A program made the translations under genes and the position numbers. The notes below the pieces were generated by a model, which had not been told where the DNA came from, searched no databases, and saw only the letters and a list, made by a program, of their open reading frames with translations. From Nitrospira sp. (GTDB lineage Bacteria; Nitrospirota; Nitrospiria; Nitrospirales; Nitrospiraceae), in the NCBI GenBank assembly GCA_037045225.1, contig JBAOHZ010000009.1, positions 1,550,001 to 1,614,000 on the forward strand: a stretch of DNA of 64,000 nt, in the 5' to 3' direction. The number at the start of each line of letters is the position of its first letter. Positions within the stretch are counted from its first letter, which is position 1. Below are positions 7,991-17,376 of this stretch, one piece after another.

Positions 7991-9090
7991 GCCGGGACAC
8001 TCTTCGCTGGGATGCGTTCCAATAACCCGACCATGAGCAACGGCCACACCAGGGTAGCATCGCTCAGCACTTCGGCAAACCGCCCGCCTTCGGCCGGCGG
8101 CACGAACTTGCCCCACGAGATGCCCTCTTGATAGGTGCATCCGCTCAATCCGCCCCAGTAATCCGGCTCGGGACAGATTCGGACGCCATAATGAAACCGT
8201 GGCGGTTTCACATCAAGGCCCAAACGCGTGTTACTGATCTCGATATACGGCGCCACTTGCTGCGCCCAATTCCGAGGCACGCCACCACCGATGGTGAAAA
8301 TGCCCAGGCGTTTGGATCCCAGTATTTCTCCCGCATAGTGGTTGAGATCGAGGTAGGGATTGAAGACGGGACTCGCTTGGTGAAGCGCGCGTAAGACCGC
8401 CTCGTCTCCGCCGCCTTTGACCTGGCTGCGAACCCGATCCATTTGCTTCCCCATCGCCCAGGTGCCAACATCCAGCCCCATCTCGGAATCGGTGAATGCA
8501 GGGATATAAACCGGCACGTTTTTCAAGTAGGCGCTCTTGAGAATCCCGGGTCCTTCAAATTCTTCGGTCAACGTCTTCCCGAGTTCCCGGGTCAGGAGAT
8601 GCGACGAGAGAGGCACATCGGGGTTGATCCGTTTAAGCGTCAACGAGACGACATGCTCGACGTAATTGAGGTTCGACTCCATCTCAAGGGTGTCATAGAC
8701 GCGGTTGTAGCCCTTCTGAAATAACTCCTCGTCGCTATGAGCGGCCTCATGCCGATAGTGGAGCTTGCCCACCGATTCGCTGAGGCCATGTGCGACCAGC
8801 GCGCCCGTCGAGATGATGGCATGCACCATGTCGCGGTCGATCATGGTACTGATGATTTTCCCCATCTTCGCGATGGTCATAGCGCCCGAGAGCGTCAGCA
8901 CCACCTTGCACTCGGTATCCTCGATCATCGCCGCGAGGGTTTCAAAGGCCTCGCCCAGCCGCCGGCCGCCGAATGCCGTTTTCCGCATCGCTTCCAACAG
9001 CTCCGAAAAGGTATGAATCTTTTCAGGGTCGAGAGGCTCAAGCGCCTCCAAGCCATCCGTGGCACCGTCATGAAATTCCCGTCCCGCCAT
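7987..9090 (-). CDS. deoxyhypusine-synthase-family protein
   Basis: A 367-residue member of the DHS family. The NAD-binding region is seen in TLSGAMTIAKMG and ISTGALVAHGL. The conserved C-terminal block contains SWGKF, whose Lys is the residue that carries the aminobutyl intermediate in DHS. Bacteria have no eIF5A, and bacterial homologues are known or suspected to act on small polyamines (homospermidine-synthase-like). Together with the nearby arginine decarboxylase and agmatinase, a role in making homospermidine from putrescine is a reasonable inference. A sigma70-like promoter precedes it at 9138-9167, and it leads the operon with the DsbA-like gene. Confidence 0.85.
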   Translation of the reverse strand: MAGREFHDGATDGLEALEPLDPEKIHTFSELLEAMRKTAFGGRRLGEAFETLAAMIEDTECKVVLTLSGAMTIAKMGKIISTMIDRDMVHAIISTGALVAHGLSESVGKLHYRHEAAHSDEELFQKGYNRVYDTLEMESNLNYVEHVVSLTLKRINPDVPLSSHLLTRELGKTLTEEFEGPGILKSAYLKNVPVYIPAFTDSEMGLDVGTWAMGKQMDRVRSQVKGGGDEAVLRALHQASPVFNPYLDLNHYAGEILGSKRLGIFTIGGGVPRNWAQQVAPYIEISNTRLGLDVKPPRFHYGVRICPEPDYWGGLSGCTYQEGISWGKFVPPAEGGRFAEVLSDATLVWPLLMVGLLERIPAKSVPA

Positions 9091-9137
9091 GATGAGAGCC
9101 TCCCGAAAAAAATCACCCTTCCGATCAAGCAGATCAT

Positions 9138-9167
9138 TTTATACACAACCGAGCGGCGCGGGGTCAA
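9138..9167 (-). promoter_or_regulatory. sigma70-type promoter of the DHS-like operon
   Basis: On the minus strand TTGACC (9167-9162) and TATAAA (9143-9138) are separated by 18 bp, about 48 bp before the ATG at 9090. Confidence 0.55.
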
Positions 9168-9314
9168 TTGAAGCGGTGGTCAGACCCTTCGAGGGCAGGC
9201 TGTCATCCGTCAAACGTGATTCATCCCGCCCGCTCAGGTGCCTCACCCACCGAAGCAATCAACGGCGCGCAACCGCGCGAGGAAAAGACAGGAGGGAGTC
9301 GCGAGAACAGGCGG

Positions 9315-10067
9315 TCAGCTTCGAACGCCGCTGACGAGTGTGAGCACCATCGCCGTGAGGTACATGAGACTGATCCCAGCGAACAGGCCTGTCGCCACCT
9401 GCACCCGGCGCGTCGCCGTATACGACATCACGGTCAACGCGAGGATCACATAGAGCAACGAACCGGCCGCCAGGGCGTAGAAGCAGATCGAGAAGTAGGA
9501 AGAGACACCTTGCCCGCTGAGAAAGGTCCCGACACATGTCGGCAGCCCGGCGATCAATCCCAGCAGGATGACATCCCGCCCGGAGATCGGCGTTTTTCCC
9601 GAGGCACCCACAATACCGAATCCCTCGGTGCCATTGTGCAAACCGAATCCGGCCACCAACAAGAGACTGAGCGTGTACTCGCCGCTGGCATAACTGGTAC
9701 CGATCGCCAGCCCTTCTCCAAGATTGTGCAACCCCATCCCAACGGCAATCATGTAGGGCAATGACAGCACCCGATTCCCTGCACGACCGCCGAACACCTG
9801 GCGGGATTCCAGCGCCACTAAACCGACGAAACTGATCCCGAGGCTGCCAAGAAACACCAACCACGAGATGGGGTCTCGTGCGCCCGTTTGCTCAGTCGCT
9901 TCATGCATGAGATCGAAAAAAAGGTACACTAAGACACCGTTCGCCACCCCGATCAATCCACTCTCCCAAGTCCGCGGCAACACCTTGCCCAGGAACAGGG
10001 CTGCAAGGATGCCGACGTAGACTGGAATGAGACCGGCGATCGCGCCCAGTCCAATAGCATTCACCAT
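9315..10067 (-). CDS. ZIP-family metal ion transporter
   Basis: A 250-residue integral membrane protein with about eight hydrophobic segments. The metal-binding helices carry the family signatures GMGLHNLGEG (TM4, near residue 112) and GFGLHNGTEG (TM5, near 140). ZIP proteins import Zn, Fe or other divalent ions into the cytoplasm. It is a stand-alone minus-strand gene, with other metal genes (RND pump) nearby. The ion cannot be assigned from sequence. Confidence 0.85.
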   Translation of the reverse strand: MVNAIGLGAIAGLIPVYVGILAALFLGKVLPRTWESGLIGVANGVLVYLFFDLMHEATEQTGARDPISWLVFLGSLGISFVGLVALESRQVFGGRAGNRVLSLPYMIAVGMGLHNLGEGLAIGTSYASGEYTLSLLLVAGFGLHNGTEGFGIVGASGKTPISGRDVILLGLIAGLPTCVGTFLSGQGVSSYFSICFYALAAGSLLYVILALTVMSYTATRRVQVATGLFAGISLMYLTAMVLTLVSGVRS

Positions 10068-10292
10068 GGCAACCTTCTACCAGAAGCAGGGGGAAGGAAG
10101 AAAGATCGGGGTGAAGGCTGGCACGACGTTCACAGACATGACAGCCCCTGACAATCAAGCCAGGAGATAGGCCCCATCACAGACTCATGATGGAGCCGAC
10201 AGCGCCGGCGGGTGTGGCACAGGGCGTCTCACCACCCACCGGCCTTGAGGCTGCCGACAGACGCGGCAGGAGAGGGGCAGTACAAGGCGTGG

Positions 10293-10805
10293 TTACCGTC
10301 CGCCGGACAGTTGGGCCAGGACCGGATGTCCACCCATGACGTCTTGCAACGCCTTAACGACGGCAGCCGAGGATGTCTCACCGGCCTGAACGAGCACCTG
10401 ATACTGTTGCTGGGTCAGCGCGAAAAACGCCGGGTGCTGGTCGACCGGCACCCCCATCAACGTCGCCAGCGCGGCCAAATGTTCCCCACCGCCCCTGGCC
10501 ATGTCCCCGGAAATCGTTTCAAACGTGCTGGCAACAAACAGGTGGGTCTGCTGTTCGGCCATCACCTTGCCGTCATTGGTACAGCCGGATGTGCCGAAGC
10601 TGATCCCGAATGTCTGACTCCCGAACGTGCCGTTCGTTGTCGCCATCATCACTTGAGGCGCAATATTCTTCGGAGTCTTATAGTCCGCCCACGCCAGCTT
10701 TCCCAGCCCACACCCAGGTCCATTGTCCGGAGTCACTGCGAACGCCACGCTGACCTGCCCGCCGATCAAGATCCCTGTCAGCGCGACGAACAATCCTTTT
10801 TTCAT
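10293..10805 (-). CDS. DUF3015 family secreted protein
   Basis: A 170-residue protein with a signal peptide (residues 1-23, cleavage near AFA). The mature part begins PDNGPGCGLGKLAW and contains QVMMATTNGTFGSQTFGISFGTSGC, the pattern of the DUF3015 family of small periplasmic or outer-membrane-associated proteins. Two conserved Cys could form a disulfide. Function unknown. The short leader to 10806 has a GGGAG ribosome site. Confidence 0.8.
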   Translation of the reverse strand: MKKGLFVALTGILIGGQVSVAFAVTPDNGPGCGLGKLAWADYKTPKNIAPQVMMATTNGTFGSQTFGISFGTSGCTNDGKVMAEQQTHLFVASTFETISGDMARGGGEHLAALATLMGVPVDQHPAFFALTQQQYQVLVQAGETSSAAVVKALQDVMGGHPVLAQLSGGR

Positions 10806-11096
10806 GTGCTCTCCCTTCTGTGCTTGCGCGTTACCGCATCCTCATCAGACACATCATGCCGACATCGCTGTGCGGCCCCCCTTACCTTAGCCGTCTTTTT
10901 CGCCCTGTCAATCGAAGGGCCTGTTTTCTCGCAGATGTCCACGCTCATGGCTGGACCACTCGGGAATCAAGGCGGCGGGAGCATGGAGGGGCAGGCGTGT
11001 GAGCACACCTTCCTCGCCCATACGAAGGACGGTGGGTGATCGCGACTTCGCTTGAGTCCAAGCAGGCGTGGATCACCGACGGAATAACTTCCACCG
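10806..11096. other. noncoding gap between the RND pump and the DUF3015 gene
   Basis: About 290 bp without a convincing gene. Short open frames on the plus strand here look random. No clear terminator with a T-run was seen. Confidence 0.4.
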
Positions 11097-14000
11097 CTAC
11101 TCCGTCGGCACCCGGGCAGACTCAGACGTAGGGACTGTTCCCTGGAGCCGATGGAGAACCTGATACAGTACGGGGACCACCAACAGAATCAGGACCGCCG
11201 AGGTCAGCATGCCGCCTACCACGACTCGCGCCAGCGGCTGTTGGGATTGGGCACCGATGCCGCTCGCAATAGCCGCCGGCAGCAGCCCAATGGCCGCAGC
11301 CAGCGAGGTCATCAGCACCGGCCGCATCCGGACCTCGGCGCTTTTCAAGATCGCCTCTTTGATCTCATACCCGTCACGCAATAGATCTCGCATACGACTG
11401 ATCAGGATCAATGCGCCCTGCACGGCCACGCCGAACAGCGAAATGAATCCCACCGCGGCCGAAATGCTGAAATGGGTCCCCGTCACCAACAGTGCCAAGA
11501 CGCCACCGACCAATGAAAATGGCACGGCCGCCAGCACCAACAATGCATCGCGTAGACTGTGCAGGACCAGGTACACCAGAAAGAGAATGATGAGCAGCGT
11601 GATGGGGACAATTTTGGCCAACCGTGCCTTCTCTTCTTGCAGTTGATCAAACTCTCCGTGCCATTCGATCCGATAGCCGGATGGGAACTGGACCTGCTTC
11701 GCAATCCGTTCTTGCGCCTCCCGGACGGTCCCCTCCAAGTCTCGTCCGCGAACGCTGAACTTGATGGGAATGTACCGTTCATTGTTTTCACGATAGACGA
11801 TGAACGCGCCGGTCTGCTCGGTAATTGACGCCAGCTGTTTCAGTGGAATGCGCGCGCCGTCAGGCGTACTGACGACGATGTTGCCGATCGACTCGATATC
11901 GCGCCTGAACTCCGGGAGAAACCGGACCACGAGATCGAACCATCGCTCCCCCTCATACACTTGCGTGACGGCCTGGCCACCGATCGCCGCCTGGACGACA
12001 TCGTTGACATCGCCCACCTTGAGGCCATACCTCGCACACTCCTCGCGGTTGACCTCAATCACAAGATTCGGCTGCCCCAGCAAATGCAGCACACCGAGAT
12101 CTTTGACACCCTGCACATCCTTCATCACCAGCTCAATCTGCTTCGCCAATTGCTCCAGGGTCTGGAGGTCGCTGCCAAAGAGCTTGACTGCATTTTCCCC
12201 CTTCACCCCCGACATGGCTTCCTGCACATTGTCCTGGATCGCCTGAGAAAAGTTGAAGGTCACACCCGGCACCGCTGTGAGGCGCTGTTCGATCTGATCG
12301 ATCAAGGCTTTTTTCGTCGGCACCTCAGCGCGCCATTGTTTCAACGGCTTCAGGGTCACGAGGAATTCCGCATTGAAGAAACTCGTCGGATCGGTTCCGT
12401 CGTCGGGACGCCCCAATTGCGAGGCTGCACTGATGACCTCGGGGAATTGCCGGAACACTGCCCGGATGTCCGTCACCAGATGCGCCGCCTGCTCAAACGA
12501 AATATCCACCGGGAAGGTGGTGCGCATCCAAATATTCCCCTCTTCCAATGCCGGCATGAACTCACCGCCGATGAAGGGCACCGCCGCGATGGTCAGAACC
12601 AAGGAGAGGATGGCGATTCCGATCACCAACCATTCGTGCCGCAACCCCCAATTCAGCAGTGCCAGGTAACCATGTTTCAACCACTCCACCACTGCGGTGT
12701 CACGCTCCCGAATCGGTCCGGCGAGCAGCAAGGAACAGAGGGCGGGTCCTAGGGTAAACGCCATCAGGAGCGCGCCGCTCAACGCAAAGCCATAGGTCAA
12801 GGACATGGGCGCAAACACCTTGCCCGGCACCCCCGTCATCGTGAACAACGGTAAAAACGCCACCACGATGATGGTGGTCGCAAAGAAAATCGGCCGCCCC
12901 ACTTCGCGCGCCGCACGCAGGACAGCCGCCGGCATCGCGCTCTCAGCCGAAGGGCGATGCGCGAGGTGGAAAAAGATACTCTCGACCATAATCAGGGTGG
13001 AATCGACGATGATCCCGAAGTCGACGGCCCCCAGCGAAATCAGATTGGCCGATTGCCCGGCGAGCACCATCATGCCGAAGGTAAACAAGAGCGCCACGGG
13101 AACCGTGAGCGCCACAATCATCGCCGTCCGGAAATGACCGAGGAACACGTAGAGAATGATCGACACCAGGACGACGCCGGCAATCAAAATATCGATCACC
13201 GTTTCAATGGTCGTATGGATGAGGACCGTGCGGTCATAGAAGGTCTTGATCCCCACCCCCGGTGGCAGCTTGCGAGTATTGAGGTCTTGGATCTTTTCAT
13301 GCACCTTCTCCAACACCGGCAGGGCTTTGGCACCCCGCTGCAGCAGCACGACACCTTCCACGACATCATCCCGGTCATCGATACCGACCTTGCCCAATCG
13401 TATGCGGGATCCGATGCTGGTCTTGCCCAGATTCCTGACAAATACCGGCGTCCCTTCTTTTTGAGTCACCACCGTGTTGGCAATGTCGTCGAGTTTCTTG
13501 ATCAGTCCCATGCCGCGAATGTTAAAGCTCTGCTCACCCATCGACAGGTAGTTACCGCCCACATCGGTATTGCTCTTTGCGAGACCGTCCATGACCTGAT
13601 CCAGCGTCACGTTGTAGCTCATGAGCTGCCCGGGGTCTAACTCAACGTGGTATTCCTTGGTCGTCCCGCCGTAAGTACTGACATCAATGACACCGGGTAC
13701 GCGTTTGAACTCGCGGCGGATCTGCCAATCCTGGGTCGTCTTGAGGTCGGTGAGCGACACATGGTCGCCGGTGAGTTCGTACCGAAAGATTTCGGCGATG
13801 GCCGACCAGGGCGAAATCGACGGCTGCACGTTTTGAGGCAAGGTAGTGAGTTGCAGGCGATTGAGGATTTCTTGCCGGTCGCGGAAGTACTCGGTGCCGA
13901 AATCGAAATACACCTTGATGTCGCTGAGACCAAAGATCGAGAGGGAGCGGATTTCGGTCAGCCCCGGCATGCCCTGAAGTGCAATTTCGATCGGCAGCGT

Positions 14001-14195
14001 AATGGCCCGCTCCATTTGCTCACCCGACCAACCGGGATACTGGGTAATCACCTCGATCATCGGCGGTGATGGATCGGGATAGGCCACCACATCAAGCAGA
14101 TGAAACGCATACAAGCCGCCGAATAAGAGCGCGAGTCCGGCGAGGCACACCATCAACCGCTGTGCCAACGCCAACCCTACCAGTCGTTCAATCAT
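11097..14195 (-). CDS. CusA/CzcA-type heavy-metal RND efflux pump
   Basis: A 1032-residue inner-membrane proton antiporter of the HME-RND class. TM1 is near residues 10-30. TM4 carries the proton-relay pattern GAVDFGIIVDSTLIMVES near residue 400. A second half-repeat ends in VALLFTFGMM- and LVVPVLYQVL-like segments. Length is typical. I place the start at the ATG (MIERLV) that follows GGAGG by 9 bp; the GTG 18 bp upstream would include that ribosome site. No periplasmic adaptor (CusB) or outer-membrane channel (CusC) gene lies beside it, so it must use partners encoded elsewhere. The metal (Cu/Ag versus Co/Zn/Cd) is not resolved. Confidence 0.9.
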   Translation of the reverse strand: MIERLVGLALAQRLMVCLAGLALLFGGLYAFHLLDVVAYPDPSPPMIEVITQYPGWSGEQMERAITLPIEIALQGMPGLTEIRSLSIFGLSDIKVYFDFGTEYFRDRQEILNRLQLTTLPQNVQPSISPWSAIAEIFRYELTGDHVSLTDLKTTQDWQIRREFKRVPGVIDVSTYGGTTKEYHVELDPGQLMSYNVTLDQVMDGLAKSNTDVGGNYLSMGEQSFNIRGMGLIKKLDDIANTVVTQKEGTPVFVRNLGKTSIGSRIRLGKVGIDDRDDVVEGVVLLQRGAKALPVLEKVHEKIQDLNTRKLPPGVGIKTFYDRTVLIHTTIETVIDILIAGVVLVSIILYVFLGHFRTAMIVALTVPVALLFTFGMMVLAGQSANLISLGAVDFGIIVDSTLIMVESIFFHLAHRPSAESAMPAAVLRAAREVGRPIFFATTIIVVAFLPLFTMTGVPGKVFAPMSLTYGFALSGALLMAFTLGPALCSLLLAGPIRERDTAVVEWLKHGYLALLNWGLRHEWLVIGIAILSLVLTIAAVPFIGGEFMPALEEGNIWMRTTFPVDISFEQAAHLVTDIRAVFRQFPEVISAASQLGRPDDGTDPTSFFNAEFLVTLKPLKQWRAEVPTKKALIDQIEQRLTAVPGVTFNFSQAIQDNVQEAMSGVKGENAVKLFGSDLQTLEQLAKQIELVMKDVQGVKDLGVLHLLGQPNLVIEVNREECARYGLKVGDVNDVVQAAIGGQAVTQVYEGERWFDLVVRFLPEFRRDIESIGNIVVSTPDGARIPLKQLASITEQTGAFIVYRENNERYIPIKFSVRGRDLEGTVREAQERIAKQVQFPSGYRIEWHGEFDQLQEEKARLAKIVPITLLIILFLVYLVLHSLRDALLVLAAVPFSLVGGVLALLVTGTHFSISAAVGFISLFGVAVQGALILISRMRDLLRDGYEIKEAILKSAEVRMRPVLMTSLAAAIGLLPAAIASGIGAQSQQPLARVVVGGMLTSAVLILLVVPVLYQVLHRLQGTVPTSESARVPTE

Positions 14196-14315
14196 ATGGT
14201 GTGTCCTCCGCACTTAACTCAGACATCTCGCGCGAACGCACAAGACGGCATCGATAACTCCCATCAACCACTGCGATCGAGAGCTACACGGAACCTGACT
14301 GACAGTTGAGGGGGT

Positions 14316-14645
14316 CTATACGCGGTAGACAGACAACCTGGAGAGCAGACAGTGCCTGGGATGAGTGCCCCGGTGCGAGGCAAGACCGGCAGCATGAATC
14401 AACGCAGGCTGGACCGAAAGGCTCTCGCCTGAATGCTCCAGCTCGATTCGAAGGGGCGCGGCTTCGTCACGAACCTCTTCGAGCTCAGATTCGAGCACCA
14501 ATTGTAAGTCGGTGAGCGACCGCCCCACCTCGTCCTGCAGATCAAAGAGATCTGCCGAGGAGAGACTGAACACGACCACCCACGCAAAGAGCAAAAGAAC
14601 CATCCTGAAACGGAACGGGTGGGCAGCGAACGATCTCAAGAGCAC
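14316..14645 (-). CDS. small hypothetical membrane-anchored protein
   Basis: An open frame of 109 residues upstream of, and in the same direction as, the RND pump. It has one hydrophobic segment (residues about 15-31, MVLLLFAWVVVFSLSSA) followed by an acidic helical stretch, and a tail that resembles no domain I know. The start may be the internal Met at residue 15. It could be an accessory of the pump or a chance frame. Confidence 0.35.
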   Translation of the reverse strand: MLLRSFAAHPFRFRMVLLLFAWVVVFSLSSADLFDLQDEVGRSLTDLQLVLESELEEVRDEAAPLRIELEHSGESLSVQPALIHAAGLASHRGTHPRHCLLSRLSVYRV

Positions 14646-14784
14646 GGCTTCTCAAACTCCCTTACTGGGTCACCGTCGACACAATGCCACCAAACTTTAT
14701 CATGGCGACCGGCGGGCAACAAGAATACTCAGAATGAGCGCATGGACTTGACCAGCAACGAACCTATCCTCCTAGCCGTACTGG

Positions 14785-14912
14785 GCCTGCTGCCGGTTTC
14801 ACAGACACCGAGTCAGGTGTATCAATGAACTCGGAGGTGCGCCATGGAGCGACGCAAGGTTACGCGAGCGTGTACGCGGGAGGCGGTGAAACTAGGCCGA
14901 GACGTGGCGGGA
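14785..14912 (+). pseudogene. IS3-family transposase OrfA relic
   Basis: The frame from ATG 14844 begins MERRKVTRACTREAVKL, which matches the start of IS3-group OrfA (consensus like RRKFTREFKxEAVKL), then falls into unrelated residues. The 60 bp before the ATG (CGGTTTCACAGACACCGAG and an upstream AGGTGCGCC) look like an IS left end. Only about 25 codons remain, so it is a truncated insertion sequence lying just upstream of the glycan export genes. Confidence 0.6.
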
Positions 14913-14970
14913 CGGAGGCCTGCCACGGCCTCATGGGCCACACTTCATGGTATGGCGGTGCGCTACGGAA

Positions 14971-14998
14971 TTGACGACCCCGCCTTGTCTGATAGAGT
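14971..14998 (+). promoter_or_regulatory. candidate promoter of the glycan export operon
   Basis: TTGACG (14971-14976) and TAGAGT (14993-14998) with 16 bp spacing, about 195 bp before the permease start. The leader between them has no clear gene. Confidence 0.35.
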
Positions 14999-15193
14999 TG
15001 TGATGCGACCGCGTCTCTGGCGTATGCGCCGGGCGCTAATTATCCGTTCCACTGAGTACCTTTCGGGCACCGCACAACCAAAGCACCAGAGCGCTGCCAG
15101 AAGGAGGGAGCTTTACGCACAGCCCGTGCAGTTTCTATGGAAGAGATCGTGCGGCACTGGGCACATACGCACGTCCTTGAGTAATTCCCTTGA

Positions 15194-16039
15194 ATGCAGA
15201 ATGTCTCAAACGATCCCGATGCACGCGGCCGCGACATGAATAATCGTGCCTCCTCTACACACAAGCAACTAGGGTTGCAGTCCCGGATGAGGCACTACCG
15301 CACATTGGTATGGCACTTTGTCAAACGTGATTTTTACCTCAGACATACCGGTTCTGCGTTGGGAGTTCTCTGGTCGCTGATTCTTCCGCTGGCTCAACTC
15401 AGCGTCCTCTCGTTTACATTTGGAAGCATCATTCGGGTCGATATCGATCACTTTCCAGCCTTCGTCTTTAGTGCGCTGTTGCCTTGGACTTGGTTCAGCA
15501 GTGCCCTCGCGTCCGCCGGTCCGCTGTTCTTTACTCACCGGGATCTCGTCAGAAAGCCTGCCTTTCCGCCTGCGGCTCTCATACTCGTTAACACAGTGTC
15601 ACACCTCATCACTTTCCTGCTGAGTCTCCCTCTGCTGTACGGAATTCTCTGGTGGTATGGCCGATTGGTGCCGTGGAACCCCATCGCGCTGCTCACGCTA
15701 TTGGTTATTCAAGCCGTCCTCATCGCAGGATTGAGCTTTATGGTGGCCACCTGGAATGTCTTTTACCGTGACGTGGCGCAGCTGGTGGGCATCGCACTCT
15801 CCCTCCTGTTTTTCCTGACCCCGATTTTTTATAGACCCATTGTGTCCAACGAATATCTTGCCCTCCTGGCTCTCAACCCCTTAGTACCTCTCATTACTGC
15901 CTATCGCGCCGTCCTGTTTGAAGGCGTGAGTCCGTTATGGGCATCGGTTGCCCAGACAGGAGCGATCAGCGCGGTGATCTGCGGACTCGGTTATTGGATG
16001 TATCGGCGTTTCGAACCTGACGTCGTTGACGCTGTTTAG
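15194..16039 (+). CDS. wzm: polysaccharide ABC exporter, membrane permease (Wzm/TagG type)
   Basis: A 281-residue ABC-2 permease with six hydrophobic segments. The N-terminal YRTLVWHFVKRDFYLRHTGS is the amphipathic start typical of O-antigen and teichoic-acid exporters. The conserved FYRDVAQLV and FFLTPIFY stretches are in the last third. It would form the channel that moves lipid-linked glycan across the inner membrane. The start is uncertain: ATG 15194 or 15236; neither has a strong ribosome site. The ATP-binding subunit follows directly. Confidence 0.88.
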   Translation: MQNVSNDPDARGRDMNNRASSTHKQLGLQSRMRHYRTLVWHFVKRDFYLRHTGSALGVLWSLILPLAQLSVLSFTFGSIIRVDIDHFPAFVFSALLPWTWFSSALASAGPLFFTHRDLVRKPAFPPAALILVNTVSHLITFLLSLPLLYGILWWYGRLVPWNPIALLTLLVIQAVLIAGLSFMVATWNVFYRDVAQLVGIALSLLFFLTPIFYRPIVSNEYLALLALNPLVPLITAYRAVLFEGVSPLWASVAQTGAISAVICGLGYWMYRRFEPDVVDAV

Positions 16040-16047
16040 GAGTGACG

Positions 16048-17355
16048 GTGCGGCCTTACGCGATCACAGTGAGACAGGTCTCGAAACGTTTTATCGTCCA
16101 GAGAAACCGTCCCTCCAGTATCAGAGATACGGTGCACCAGGTGGTGACCGGGCAATGGCACAGACGGGAAACGCTCTGGGCGTTGCGGAAGATTAATTTT
16201 ACCGTCCGGCATGGTCAGGTCCTTGGAATCATCGGCCACAATGGGGCGGGGAAAAGCACCCTGTTGCGGCTCCTGTGCGGGCTCGGGGTGCCAACGTCTG
16301 GAAGCATCGTGAGCGACGGACAAGTTGGCGGCATTTTGGAATTAGGCGGTGGTTTTCATCCTGACCTGACGGGGCGGCAAAACATTGAAACGGCGGCGAT
16401 CCTGAACGGCGTCGTTGAGGGCCTCCCTGAATGCGAACGAAACATCGTGCAATTCGCCGAGATGGAAGACTACATCGACCAACCCGTACGGACCTATTCA
16501 AACGGTATGTACCTGCGACTGGCTTTCGCGGCCGCCGTTGAGTTTAACCCGTCGGTGTTAGTGATGGACGAAGTGCTTGCGGTTGGAGACGAGCGATTTC
16601 AAAAGAAATGCATGGATCGCATCGCGCGATTCCGGAATGAGGGCAAGACGTTAATTGTGACGTCTCACGACGCCGAGCAGATCAAGGCGTTGTGTGATGA
16701 GGTGCTGGTACTGGACGAAGGACGAGTCATGATCCAAAGCGATCCACATTCTGCCTTGGCCACGTATCACGACCTCATGCGACAGCGAACCGAACGGCGC
16801 GCCGGGCAGATGTCCGTCGCCTCCCGGTCGTCGCTACTCCGCGTGACGCAGGGGAACCGAGAAGGAACGCAGGAGTGCAGTATCTCTGCCGTACGCGTCT
16901 ACGATGACAAAGGACAATTAACCGAGTCGGTGGAGACCGGAAGCCCGCTCGCCGTAGAGGTGGACCTTCACCGAGGTGACCATATCTTGGACATGGCTTG
17001 TACCGTCGGCATATTCAACGAGTCCCACGCCAAGTGCTGGGAGGTTGCAATTCCTTCCCTGATAACCCTTGATGGCGCGCTCCAGAGCAAGCACACCCTG
17101 CGCTTGGATCTCACCTCACTCCCACTCGTCCCGGGACGGTACTTCCTGAATCTCGGCATTTATCCACTTGATTGGAGCTACCTGTACGATCGCCACTGGC
17201 AGATGTATCCCTTACACATAACCGGCGCCAGAACCTCCGGGCCTGGCGTTTATGCGCAAGGCATGCTCTTCCTGGATGTTCGCGTTGGTGTTAAAGGCCC
17301 AGCCCTTCTCGATGTCAGTTCAGACTCGGTGCCTCGTGATGCGATGGGCGCCTAA
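16048..17355 (+). CDS. wzt: polysaccharide ABC exporter, ATP-binding subunit with C-terminal glycan-recognition domain (Wzt type)
   Basis: About 435 residues. The ABC domain (residues 1-245) has Walker A GHNGAGKST near 68, the Wzt-type signature YSNGMYLRLAFA, and Walker B VLVMDEVLAVGD. A C-terminal beta-rich domain (about 275-420) resembles the Wzt domain that reads the end of the O-chain. The GTG at 16048 has AGGAG 5 bp upstream; a GTG at 16042 is in the same frame but too close to that site. It starts 8 bp after the permease stop, so it is one operon. Presence of the C-terminal domain suggests that a capped glycan is exported. Confidence 0.9.
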   Translation: MRPYAITVRQVSKRFIVQRNRPSSIRDTVHQVVTGQWHRRETLWALRKINFTVRHGQVLGIIGHNGAGKSTLLRLLCGLGVPTSGSIVSDGQVGGILELGGGFHPDLTGRQNIETAAILNGVVEGLPECERNIVQFAEMEDYIDQPVRTYSNGMYLRLAFAAAVEFNPSVLVMDEVLAVGDERFQKKCMDRIARFRNEGKTLIVTSHDAEQIKALCDEVLVLDEGRVMIQSDPHSALATYHDLMRQRTERRAGQMSVASRSSLLRVTQGNREGTQECSISAVRVYDDKGQLTESVETGSPLAVEVDLHRGDHILDMACTVGIFNESHAKCWEVAIPSLITLDGALQSKHTLRLDLTSLPLVPGRYFLNLGIYPLDWSYLYDRHWQMYPLHITGARTSGPGVYAQGMLFLDVRVGVKGPALLDVSSDSVPRDAMGA

Positions 17356-17376
17356 GTCATGAGAGAGGAATAGGAT

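Noticed and set aside
10212..11039. Plus-strand open frame of 275 codons
   Set aside because: Runs across the DUF3015 gene in antisense; composition is not protein-like.
12957..13640. Plus-strand open frame of 227 codons
   Set aside because: Antisense to the RND pump gene, no ribosome site, no domain.
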